From Marilutibacter aestuarii (GTDB lineage: Bacteria; Pseudomonadota; Gammaproteobacteria; Xanthomonadales; Xanthomonadaceae): a DNA stretch of 43,666 nucleotides. Positions 26,200 to 33,654 of the stretch are shown here, one piece after another. How positions within the stretch are numbered: position 1 is the first letter of the stretch; every line of letters begins with the position of its first letter. A program made the position numbers and the translations under genes. Under the pieces are notes generated by a model. The model searched no databases. It had not been told where the DNA came from and saw nothing but the letters and a program-made list of their open reading frames with translations. The stretch lies in the NCBI RefSeq assembly GCF_006546775.1, contig NZ_VICE01000140.1:1-43666 (forward strand), written 5' to 3'.

Positions 26200-26502
26200 C
26201 GGGTCGGGCGACCTGCCAGGGTGACCGGCGCGACCGGTCGCCGGCGGAGGGGGCGGCCGTTCCGTCCCGGGTGGGGGCCGGGCATGCCCCCACCGTCGAC
26301 ACCGCTGGTCCCGGGCGCGCGGCACTACTTGATTGCGTCCGTGGCCGGTATAGCATCGCCCTCGGAACCCGGTGTCTGCGTGCTGTCCCGATCCGGTGCT
26401 CCAGACGTTTCATGCAGTTGTGACTCAGGCCGCGGCGCACCCGTGCCACGGCCCGTTCAGAAGAAGGTTCATTGCAACCAGTTACGCCCGTCAGGAGGGC
26501 AC
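26200..26502. other. Gap before histone-like gene, possible promoter
   Basis: About 300 bases with no supported gene. A TATAGC hexamer at 26349-26354, with ACTTGA 16 bases upstream (26327-26332), could be a promoter for the histone-like gene, which would then be expressed apart from nrdJa. The match is weak, especially at -35. Confidence 0.35.
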
Positions 26503-27177
26503 ATGAGCAACGGCAACGGAGTTAGCGCGACCCTGTCGCAGGCGGCCGACAGCATGATGGACACCGCATCGAGCGTGAGCGGCACCATTTCGCACAAGGC
26601 CGAGGACGTGGTGAAGTCGGTCCGCAAGGCCGCCGCGAAGGCGCGCAAGAAGGCGCAGAAGGCCGCCGAGGACGCCAGCAAGTCGGCCGGCAAGACCGCC
26701 GGCAAGGCGCGCAAGGCAGCCAAGAAGGCCGTCAGCACCGCGAAGAAGAAGCTGGCCAGCGCCAGTAGCAGCGCCAAGAAGGAAGCCGCGGCCCTCAAGG
26801 CCAAGGGCGCCGGCAAGAAGACCGCCACGAAGAAGGCGGCGCCGAAGAAGGCTTCGGCCAAGAAGGCCGCGAAGAAGACGGCGCCGAAGAAGGCTTCGGC
26901 CAAGAAGGCCGCGAAGAAGACGGCGCCCAAGAAGGCCACGGCCAAGAAGGCCGCGAAGAAGGCGGCGCCGAAGAAGGCTACCGCCAAGAAGGCCGCGAAG
27001 AAGACGGCGCCCAGGAAGGCCGCGGCCAAGAAAGCCGTGAAGAAGGCGGCCCCGAAGAAGGCCACGGCGAAGAAAGCCGTGAAGAAGGCGGCGCCGAAGA
27101 AGGCTGCGGCGAAGAAAGCCGTGAAGAAGCCGGCCCCGAAGAAGACCGCCGCCAGGAAGACGGCGAAGAAGAAGTAA
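26503..27177 (+). CDS. Histone H1-like lysine/alanine-rich protein
   Basis: A 224-residue very basic protein. The first ~55 residues are a less basic helical region ([20 protein letters not shown] and following), then the chain becomes Lys/Ala-rich. From about residue 115 there are eight near-perfect 14-residue repeats of the type APKKA(S/T)AKKAAKKT, ending [14 protein letters not shown]. Such tails resemble eukaryotic H1 and bacterial H1-like DNA-binding proteins (AlgP, HctA, BpH1 types), so nucleoid binding is likely but not proved. The start has AGGAGGG three bases upstream of ACATG. Repeats at DNA level (42 bp) make the length prone to change. It separates nrdJa from nrdJb. Confidence 0.85.
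   Translation: MSNGNGVSATLSQAADSMMDTASSVSGTISHKAEDVVKSVRKAAAKARKKAQKAAEDASKSAGKTAGKARKAAKKAVSTAKKKLASASSSAKKEAAALKAKGAGKKTATKKAAPKKASAKKAAKKTAPKKASAKKAAKKTAPKKATAKKAAKKAAPKKATAKKAAKKTAPRKAAAKKAVKKAAPKKATAKKAVKKAAPKKAAAKKAVKKPAPKKTAARKTAKKK
26845..27174 (+). repeat. 42-bp coding repeats in histone-like gene
   Basis: Eight in-frame units of about 42 bases encode the 14-residue APKK...KK repeats; the first four are most alike at the DNA level. In-frame expansion or contraction by slippage or recombination would keep the protein open. Confidence 0.8.
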
Positions 27178-27194
27178 GCACGCCCGAGGCGTCA

Positions 27195-27221
27195 CCCCTC
27201 CCTGGCCCGGCCGGGGAGGGG
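27195..27221 (+). terminator. Hairpin between histone-like gene and nrdJb
   Basis: CCCCTCCC pairs with GGGAGGGG, and the loop contains a further GGCC/GGCC pairing. It lies 18 bases after the histone-like stop and 46 before nrdJb. There is no T run, so it may attenuate, process or stabilise rather than fully terminate. Confidence 0.4.
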
Positions 27222-27266
27222 ACCCGGGACACCACCGCACCACGCACCACCGCAGGAGTTGGGCCG

Positions 27267-28130
27267 ATGGCCGTCAAGATCGACAAGAAAATCAAGGGCT
27301 ACAGCGTCGTCACGCCGGAAGACAAGGCCAAGCAGGCCGAGGCCGCCAGGGCCGAGGCCGTGCGCCAGGAGGCCGTGGAGGCCGCACAGGCGCGCGCCGA
27401 CAACGTCATCCAGATGCACGAGCGCATCGAGCGGCCCGAGACCCTCATCGGCTCCACCTACAAGCTCAAGACGCCGCTGTTCGAGCATGCCCTGTACGTG
27501 ACGATCAACGACATCGTGCTCAACGCCGGCAGCGAGCACGAACAGCGCCGGCCCTTCGAGATCTTCATCAACTCGAAGAACATGGACCACTTCCAGTGGA
27601 TCGTCGCGCTCACCCGCATCATGTCGGCGGTGTTCCGCAAGGGCGGCGACGTGACCTTCCTGGTCGAGGAAATGAAGGCCGTGTTCGATCCGCGCGGCGG
27701 TTACTTCAAGGCCGGCGGCGTCTACATGCCCTCCCTGGTCGCCGAGCTGGGCAGCATCGTCGAGGACCACCTCAAGTCGATCGGCATGATCAAGGATCCC
27801 GAGCTCAGCGACGCGCAGCGCGCGCTGATCGCCGAGAAGCGCGCGGCCTACGCGGCGCTGGACTCAAAAAAAAACTCTGAAGTAAGCCCGGCCGGCGGTT
27901 TCCGCGTCGCCGGCGACGCGTCGCCGGTCGTCGACGACCGCAGCGGCGAGCTGTTCCCCGAGCCCCGCGTGCGCGCCGAGCGCCGCGAGGAGGACGTCGA
28001 GGTCACCGGCGACGGTGGCGTGTCCTTCCCGCCCTCGGCCACCATGTGCCACAAGTGCAGCACCAAGGCGCTGGTCATCATGGACGGCTGCGCGACCTGC
28101 CTCAATTGCGGCTACTCCAAGTGCGGGTGA
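27267..28130 (+). CDS. nrdJb: Ribonucleotide reductase class II, small part with C-terminal CxxC tail (NrdJb)
   Basis: A 287-residue partner of NrdJa. Residues ~65-190 form the TSCPD-like domain ([27 protein letters not shown]), followed by a poorly conserved linker and a C-terminal cysteine cluster ([16 protein letters not shown]) that forms a zinc ribbon or redox tail, completing the enzyme whose catalytic chain is nrdJa. ATG 27267 has AGGAG nine bases upstream. In the linker at Ser200-Lys-Lys-Asn there is a run of nine A; a -1 slip there would give a 204-residue form lacking the cysteine tail. It lies 89 bases after the histone-like gene. Confidence 0.88.
   Translation: MAVKIDKKIKGYSVVTPEDKAKQAEAARAEAVRQEAVEAAQARADNVIQMHERIERPETLIGSTYKLKTPLFEHALYVTINDIVLNAGSEHEQRRPFEIFINSKNMDHFQWIVALTRIMSAVFRKGGDVTFLVEEMKAVFDPRGGYFKAGGVYMPSLVAELGSIVEDHLKSIGMIKDPELSDAQRALIAEKRAAYAALDSKKNSEVSPAGGFRVAGDASPVVDDRSGELFPEPRVRAERREEDVEVTGDGGVSFPPSATMCHKCSTKALVIMDGCATCLNCGYSKCG
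27866..27880 (+). other. A9 slippery run with immediate -1 stop in nrdJb
   Basis: Nine consecutive A (27866-27874) followed by C place the heptamer A AAA AAC in the zero-frame phase used by -1 frameshift sites. In the -1 frame the next codons are CTC TGA, with the stop at 27878-27880. G+C-rich palindromes follow: arms GCCGGCG/CGCCGGC at 27891-27914 and an 18-bp palindrome at 27903-27920. A9 is also long enough to allow transcriptional slippage. Whether recoding happens is not shown. Confidence 0.5.
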
Positions 28131-28207
28131 GCTGGGGTGCATGGGGTGGCTCTCGTTCACTGTGATGTCCAAGTCTTGCAATATGGGGGCTTCGGGAGGT
28201 TGTGGTG

Positions 28208-28822
28208 GTGATCTCTGATTTTCTAACGGACGATCAGGATGAGGCGGCGGTCAGAAAGCTAGTGCCGAAAATCTCCGAGTTGCTCACAAAGGACGAGGCA
28301 ATCGAGTACATCGCAGTTCAGAAGAAGCTGGTGATGAATTTGACGCCGGACGCAATAGTCCTGACCAATCGAAGGTTCATTGCAGTCAGGCCAAAGATGC
28401 TCGGAATGACCTTTCAGGACTTCATGTGGAGAGAAGTGCACGATGTGCACATGAGCGAACAGATGGTCGGAGCAACCATTCTTTGCCGAACAATTGATGG
28501 TCGCTATGCACAGGTCGATAGTCTTCCAAAGAAGCAGGCTAGACGTATTTACTCGTATGCTCAGAACATTGAGGAACAGGCATACGAGAGAAGACAGCAG
28601 GTAGAGTTGGAGAAGCTTCGAGCTTCTGCGGGAGGCGTTGTCCTGCATGCCCCTTCAGTGCCGGTAGCCCCGCCAGCTATTCCGGAAACATCTCTTCAGG
28701 CGGCCACGCTGGTGGAAGATCCAGTCGCGGTCTTGGGGAAGCTGAAGCAGCTGCTGGAAGCTGGTTTGATTGACCAAGGTGAGTTTGATCTTAAGAAGGC
28801 TGAGGTTCTGGCGCGGCTGTGA
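28208..28822 (+). CDS. PH-domain and SHOCT-domain protein, probably acquired
   Basis: A 204-residue protein. Residues ~35-115 (VQKKLVMNLTPDAIVLTNRR and FQDFMWREVHDVHM) look like a bacterial YokE-type PH domain; the last ~35 residues (DPVAVLGKLKQLLEAGLIDQ then GEFDLKKAEVLARL) are a clear SHOCT domain, a short oligomerisation helix pair. The function is unknown. The base composition (one sampled 60-base stretch is 48% G+C against ~70% around it) and codon use point to horizontal transfer. A GGGAGG at 28194-28199 precedes three in-frame GTG codons (28202, 28205, 28208); I prefer 28208 for spacing. Confidence 0.75.
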   Translation: MISDFLTDDQDEAAVRKLVPKISELLTKDEAIEYIAVQKKLVMNLTPDAIVLTNRRFIAVRPKMLGMTFQDFMWREVHDVHMSEQMVGATILCRTIDGRYAQVDSLPKKQARRIYSYAQNIEEQAYERRQQVELEKLRASAGGVVLHAPSVPVAPPAIPETSLQAATLVEDPVAVLGKLKQLLEAGLIDQGEFDLKKAEVLARL

Positions 28823-29184
28823 GGAACTGGGTTATGCCTAGTCGAGCGCAATAACTGAAGGGCCTTCCGCCGGACGAGAGGGAAGATCAAGGGCTTTCGC
28901 CCGCTCCGCGTGCGAGTCCCTTTTGTCTTGTCAAAAGGAACCAAAATCGCTGGCTCCTGACGCCCGCCGGATCGGCTTCGCCGCTCCGGTGCCCTGTGCT
29001 CCTCAACGCCGGCGGCTCGGCGCCCAAACTCGCTTCGCTCAGACAAGGGCGCCTCTACGGCCGCCGCCCTCTGCGGTGCTCGGCGGTCTTTAAGTCGCGA
29101 AGATCAACATCAAAAACCATCGCAACGGCAACCAACTTAGCCAAGCGAAGCGAGCACATGTGCTTCGAGGTCGTAGCTTTGGAC

Positions 29185-29305
29185 CGTAGGGTGCAATAAG
29201 CGAAGCGCATTGCACCATTCCCGCTGCGCGCCCATCGTCTTGGGGCAATGATCGAGAGCAAGGTCGAAACAAGGGCTGGATCCCAGCGTTCGCTGGGATG
29301 ACGGC
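29185..29305. repeat. Composite repeat R4+R5, copy b
   Basis: R4 (29185-29216, arms GGGTGCAAT/ATTGCACC) and R5 (about 29268-29305, arms ATCCCAGCG/CGCTGGGAT) joined by a conserved spacer containing CCATCGTCTTGGGGCAATGA. It is nearly identical to the copy at 29426-29546. Confidence 0.88.
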
Positions 29306-29425
29306 ATGGAGGTTGTGGGCCGTAGGGTGGGTCGCGGCATAGGCGATTGCCAGCGTCGTCTCCGGCCGCGCCGCGCCATGGGTGTTGCGTCGCGCAACCC
29401 GTCCCACGGTGCTCGAGCCCAGGAC

Positions 29426-29546
29426 CGTAGGGTGCAATAAGCGAAGCGCATTGCACCATTCCCCCTGCGTGCCCATCGTCTTGGGGCAATGATCGAGATC
29501 AAGGTCGAAACAAGGGCTGGATCCCAGCGTTCGCTGGGATGACGGC
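29426..29546. repeat. Composite repeat R4+R5, copy c
   Basis: Second copy, 241 bases downstream of copy b, differing by only a few substitutions (for example gagatc versus gagagc in the spacer). Both are closer to each other than to the 319-438 copy, so this pair is a recent local duplication or has been homogenised. Confidence 0.88.
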
Positions 29547-29701
29547 GTGTAGGGTCTGCCGATCGCGTAGCCCGGGTAAGCGAAGCGCACCCGGGGCCTC
29601 GGTTCGAGTCCGGTGCCGTCGGGCGGTTCGAGCCGGATGCGATACCCACCGTCGCGTGCTGGCGCCCCCCCGGCCTGTCCGGTGGCGCGTGGCGGCTGGC
29701 C

Positions 29702-30757
29702 TCAGCCGCTGACGACGCGGTTGCGGCCGCCGTGCTTGGCGGCGTAGAGGGCCTTGTCCGCGCGCGACATGAGGTCGCCGACGGTGTCATCGGGCGCGCG
29801 GCGGGCGAGGCCGACGCTGATCGTGACAGGCATGGCTTCCGAGGCGAAGGCGACCGCCTCGCGCAGGTATTCGCACTGGATGCGCGCGCGTTCCAGGTCG
29901 GCCTCCGGCAGCAGCCAGGCGAACTCCTCGCCGCCGTGCCGGCTGACCAGGCCGAACCCGGCGCTGGTGGCGCGCAGCACGTCGGCGACCTGCACCAGCA
30001 CCTCGTCGCCGGCGGCGTGGCCGTGGGTGTCGTTGACGGTCTTGAAGTGGTCGATGTCGAGCAGCGCCAGGCAGAACGGCTGGCCGTCGGCAAGCGTCTG
30101 CTCGAGCGCGGCGCCCAAGGCGCGGCGGTTGGGCAGGCGGGTCAGTGGGTCCAGGCGCACCTGCTCGTTGAGGTCGGCGTTCTGCAGTTCGAGCTCATCG
30201 CTGAAGCGCGACAGCTGGTCCTCGTACCATTCGCGCTCCTGCAACTGCAGGCGCAGGGCGCGCGAGACCCGGCGCAGCTCGAGCAGGGCCGAGACCTGTC
30301 GCGACAGCGCGTTCAGCGCCTCGCGCTGGTAAGGCGCCAGGTCACGCGGTTCGTGGTCCATGACGCACAGGGAGCCCAGCGCCATGCCATCGACGTCGAC
30401 GAGCGGCGCGCCGGCGTAGAAGCGGATTCCCGGCGAGCCGGTCACCACGGGGTTGTCGCGGAAGCGGTCGTCGTCGCGGGCGTCGGGCACGATCATGACC
30501 TCGTGCGGATCGAGGATCGCGTGCGCGCAGAAGGCGACATCGCGCGAGGTCTCCGTCTCGTCCAGACCGATCCGCGCCTTGAACCACTGGCGCTCGGCGT
30601 CGACCAGGCTGACCGCGCCCATCGGCATGCCGCAGATGGCCGCGGCAATGGTGACCAGGTCGTCGAACGAGGACTCGGCAGCGGTGTCGAGGATCTGGTG
30701 GCTGTGCAGCGCCTTCAGCCGGGCGGCCTCGTTGTCCGGTTTCGCCGGTCGCGGCAT
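29702..30757 (-). CDS. GAF-GGDEF diguanylate cyclase
   Basis: A 351-residue cytosolic protein: GAF sensor domain (about residues 15-165), a predicted coiled coil (about 165-215) and a GGDEF domain with DIDHFKTVND and active-site loop GGEEF, so it should make cyclic di-GMP. No RxxD inhibitory site is present five residues before GGEEF (the residues there are AGFG), so product inhibition through the usual I-site is not expected. No membrane segment. ATG 30757 has AGGA at good spacing; the longer upstream frame is unlikely. Its 3' end faces the repeat mosaic. Confidence 0.9.
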   Translation of the reverse strand: MPRPAKPDNEAARLKALHSHQILDTAAESSFDDLVTIAAAICGMPMGAVSLVDAERQWFKARIGLDETETSRDVAFCAHAILDPHEVMIVPDARDDDRFRDNPVVTGSPGIRFYAGAPLVDVDGMALGSLCVMDHEPRDLAPYQREALNALSRQVSALLELRRVSRALRLQLQEREWYEDQLSRFSDELELQNADLNEQVRLDPLTRLPNRRALGAALEQTLADGQPFCLALLDIDHFKTVNDTHGHAAGDEVLVQVADVLRATSAGFGLVSRHGGEEFAWLLPEADLERARIQCEYLREAVAFASEAMPVTISVGLARRAPDDTVGDLMSRADKALYAAKHGGRNRVVSG

Positions 30758-30911
30758 GGCGGGATCCTGTATGCGATGGACAAAGCATAGGGATCGCCGC
30801 AAGGCGCGCAACACCCGGTCGGTCCTGCGTCACGGAATGGGCCTTGCCTCGTCCGGGTCGGGGGCTGCCGCCACGATGCCAGTACGAGAATCCCCACCCG
30901 GACCCTGGCCC

Positions 30912-30941
30912 TTGCGCGAATGAGAGCTATTCGCGTTTAAT
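30912..30941 (+). promoter_or_regulatory. Promoter of the iron-uptake operon
   Basis: TTGCGC (30912-30917), 18-base spacer, TTTAAT (30936-30941). It is the A/T-richest spot in the 336-base gap before the TonB receptor gene and is overlapped by the Fur-like box. The expected leader is about 145 nt. The rest of the gap (30758-31093) shows no gene. Confidence 0.5.
30919..30937. promoter_or_regulatory. Fur-box-like operator
   Basis: AATGAGAGCTATTCGCGTT matches 14 of 19 positions of the palindrome AATGAGAATAATTCTCATT typical of Fur sites. It overlaps the promoter spacer and -10 region, as expected for iron-dependent repression of the downstream siderophore receptor operon. Confidence 0.6.
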
Positions 30942-31093
30942 AGACGCCGTTGTCACCCGGTGGGCAAGCCGTCAGCCAGCCGCCGGTCCCTCGACCCCGC
31001 CCTTCGTCGCCTGGCCCCCCACGGGGCCCGCGCAGTCACGCCCGGCGGCCGCTCCCCTCGCCCTGCACCTGCCGTATCCGGAGTCTTTCCCAC

Positions 31094-33307
31094 GTGAACA
31101 CCCGTCTCACCCCCGCTCGCCGCGCCGCCCGCCTTCCTGCCCTCCGCGCCAGCACCCATGCCGTGCGCCTCGTGCTGGCGGGCCTCGCCTGCGTTGGCCT
31201 CGCCTCGCCCCTGCACGCCGCGGAGGCCGCGCCGGACGGACGGGTGAGCGCCACCGACCTGGATGCCGTCGAGGTCGTGGCCCAGCGGGCCAGCGACTAT
31301 CGCCCCGACGCCTCGGCCACCAGCGCAGGCCTGGTCCTCAGCGCACGCGAGACCCCGCAGTCGATCACCGTGGTGACCCGACAGCGCATCGAGGACGAGG
31401 GCCTGGAAACGGTGACCGACGTGGTCGCCAACACCACCGGCGTATCGGTGAACCAGTACGAGACCCATCGCGCCGGCTTCACCGCGCGCGGCTTCGACAT
31501 CACCCACCTGCAGGTCGACGGCGTGCCCACGACGTGGGAAGCGGCCTGGAGCTCGGGCGAAGTGCAGACCAGCCTGGCGGCCTACGATCGCGTGGAGGTC
31601 GTGCGCGGCGCCACCGGCCTGATGACCGGCGCCGGCGATCCGTCGGCGGCGATCAATCTGATCCGCAAGCGCGCCGACAGCCGCGAGCTGACCGGCAACG
31701 TCGAGCTGGGCGTGGGCAGCTGGGATCGCCAGCGCATGTACGGCGATGTCGCCGCGCCCCTCAACGCCTCCGGCAGCGTGCGCGTGCGCGCGTCGGGCGA
31801 GTTCGCGCAGGGCGGGAGCTGGCTGCGTCATGCGGACGACCAGTCCTCGACCCTGTTTGCCACCCTCGAGGCGGACCTCACGCCATCGACGCGGCTGACC
31901 CTCGGCGTCAGCGAACAGGAAACCCGCAGCAATGGGCCGATGTGGGGCGGACTGCCCTACCGCTACGCCGACAGCGGGCGCGTCATTCCGTGGGACCGCT
32001 CCGACACCACGGCGGCGAAGTGGACGCGCTGGGATACCGCCTACACGAACGCGTACGCCCGCCTCGAGCACCGTTTCGCGAATGGCTGGCGCGTGCGCGC
32101 CGATGCCAGCCGTGGCAAACGCGATGCCGACTCTTTCCTGCTGTACCTGTCCGGCCCGCTCGTCGAGGACGGCACCGGCCTGACCGCGTTCCCGGGCGCC
32201 TACATCACCGCGACCCGCCAGGACGACGTGGGCCTGCACCTGGACGGCCCCTTTACCCTGGGCGGGCGCGAGCATGAGTTCGCCGCCGGCCTGCTGTACT
32301 CGGACAACGACTTCATCGCCGACAGCCGCGACGCGCCCTGGCCGTATCCCGAGGTCGGCGACTTCGACGACTGGGATGGCAACTACCCCGAGCCGGCCTG
32401 GGGCGCCCCGTATCGCTACGAGAACGGCCACACGCGCCAGGACGCGCTGTACGCGGTCGCGCGCTGGTCGCTGGGCGCGCCGGTCTCGCTGGTCACCGGT
32501 GCGCGCGTGACCGACTACACCCGCACCGGCGAAGGCCTGTGGACCGCGCCGCATCAGGTCGATGTCGACCATGAAGTCACGCCGTATGCCGGCGTGGTCT
32601 GGGACTTCAGCCCGGCCTGGTCGGCCTATGCGAGCTACACCGACATCTTCCGGCCACAGGACGCACGCGACCTGGAGGGCGACCTGCTCGATCCCGTCAT
32701 CGGCAAGAGTGCCGAAGTCGGACTGAAGGCAGAACTCGCCGGCGGCCGCCTGTACGCGTCGGCCGCGCTGTTCCGCATCGAACAGGACAACCTGGCGCAG
32801 GAGGCCGGCGTGGTGGACCGCGGCAATGGCCCGGAGGTCTACTACCGCGCCGCCGAGGGTGCGACCAGCGACGGCTTCGAGATCGACCTCGCCGGCGAGA
32901 TCCTGCCCGGCTGGAACGCCAGCGCCGGGTACAGCCAGTTCGAGGCCGAGGACGCCAATGGCGACGCCTTCAACACGATCTACCCGCGAAAGCTGCTGCG
33001 CGTGTTCACCACCTGGCGCCTGCCGGGGGCGTGGCGCGCGCTGACCCTCGGCGGTGGCGCGAGCTGGGAGAGCCGGACCTACACGATCGATCCCGCCCTG
33101 CCCGGGGGCTCGGACGGACGCATCGAGCAGGCGGCCTTCGCCCTGGTCAACGTCATGGCGCGTTATGCGCTCAGCGACAACGTCGCCCTGCAGCTGAACG
33201 TCGACAACCTGCTGGACGAATCGCACTTCGGCATGTTTTCCGCGTACAACGCGCTGACCTTTGGCGCGCCGCGCAGCGTCAACGCCACCCTCCGCTACCG
33301 CTTCTGA
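31094..33307 (+). CDS. TonB-dependent siderophore receptor
   Basis: An outer-membrane receptor of 737 residues in the FpvA/FhuE-like group that takes up ferric siderophores using TonB energy. After a signal peptide (hydrophobic core RLVLAGLACVGLASPLHA) comes a TonB-box-like LDAVEVVAQ, the plug domain (SARETPQSITVVTRQRIEDE, RGFDITHLQVDGVP, VEVVRGATGLMTGAGDPSAA) and the beta-barrel, ending in the aromatic RYRF. There is no N-terminal signalling (STN) domain. No nearby siderophore genes identify the ligand. The start is a GTG at 31094 with GGAG 11 bases upstream; no ATG fits the signal peptide. Confidence 0.92.
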   Translation: MNTRLTPARRAARLPALRASTHAVRLVLAGLACVGLASPLHAAEAAPDGRVSATDLDAVEVVAQRASDYRPDASATSAGLVLSARETPQSITVVTRQRIEDEGLETVTDVVANTTGVSVNQYETHRAGFTARGFDITHLQVDGVPTTWEAAWSSGEVQTSLAAYDRVEVVRGATGLMTGAGDPSAAINLIRKRADSRELTGNVELGVGSWDRQRMYGDVAAPLNASGSVRVRASGEFAQGGSWLRHADDQSSTLFATLEADLTPSTRLTLGVSEQETRSNGPMWGGLPYRYADSGRVIPWDRSDTTAAKWTRWDTAYTNAYARLEHRFANGWRVRADASRGKRDADSFLLYLSGPLVEDGTGLTAFPGAYITATRQDDVGLHLDGPFTLGGREHEFAAGLLYSDNDFIADSRDAPWPYPEVGDFDDWDGNYPEPAWGAPYRYENGHTRQDALYAVARWSLGAPVSLVTGARVTDYTRTGEGLWTAPHQVDVDHEVTPYAGVVWDFSPAWSAYASYTDIFRPQDARDLEGDLLDPVIGKSAEVGLKAELAGGRLYASAALFRIEQDNLAQEAGVVDRGNGPEVYYRAAEGATSDGFEIDLAGEILPGWNASAGYSQFEAEDANGDAFNTIYPRKLLRVFTTWRLPGAWRALTLGGGASWESRTYTIDPALPGGSDGRIEQAAFALVNVMARYALSDNVALQLNVDNLLDESHFGMFSAYNALTFGAPRSVNATLRYRF

Positions 33308-33321
33308 GGCGCCGGGACGCC

Positions 33322-33654
33322 ATGCCCATGGACACGACCGCCGCCGCGCGCATCGCAAGCGCGCCCGGCCCACGTTCCGCCCGACGCGTGGTGTTGCGCG
33401 TCGCGACGGCGCTGCTGGGCGGCTATGCCTTTGCATGGGGCTTCATCGCTGCGACCGCGGCGACGTTGTTCGCCGCCGGCATGGGCTTCCACGATGCCGA
33501 GTTCCTGGCCAGTGCGCTCGGATTGCTGGGCTTCGTCGCGGTGTTCCTGTGGGCCATCGCGACGCCCCGGCCGGTCCGGTTCGCGGCGGGGCTGGTCGCG
33601 ACGGCGTTGGCGATGTCCGCGCTCGCGTCCACGGTCCAGGCGGTGCTCGCGTGA
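33322..33654 (+). CDS. DUF3649 small membrane protein
   Basis: A 110-residue protein with three hydrophobic helices (about residues 22-48, 52-72 and 78-105) and a short basic N-terminus. Length, helix pattern and position between a TonB siderophore receptor and a PepSY transmembrane protein match the DUF3649 iron-uptake-associated family. Biochemical function is unknown. Start ATG 33322 follows the receptor stop by 14 bases; a second ATG is two codons later. The stop overlaps the next gene's GTG start. Confidence 0.75.
   Translation: MPMDTTAAARIASAPGPRSARRVVLRVATALLGGYAFAWGFIAATAATLFAAGMGFHDAEFLASALGLLGFVAVFLWAIATPRPVRFAAGLVATALAMSALASTVQAVLA

Larger units (their letters stand above)
28823..29701. 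repeat. Repeat mosaic between convergent genes (R1-R4-R5-R2-R3-R4-R5-R6)
   Basis: No gene is supported in these ~880 bases. R1d covers about 28885-29127 (with the CCTTTTG/CAAAAGG hairpin). A composite of R4 and R5 occurs twice with a 241-base period (29185-29305 and 29426-29546), separated by degenerate R2 and R3 copies. R6 is at 29567-29596 and an R2 fragment near 29625-29660. The order R4-R5-R2-R3-...-R6 repeats that of 319-624. Confidence 0.82.

Noticed and set aside
23752-26325. Long minus-strand frame opposite nrdJa (857 codons)
   Set aside because: Low-complexity His/Val/Leu/Gly/Asp-rich translation typical of an antisense shadow of the G+C-rich nrdJa gene.
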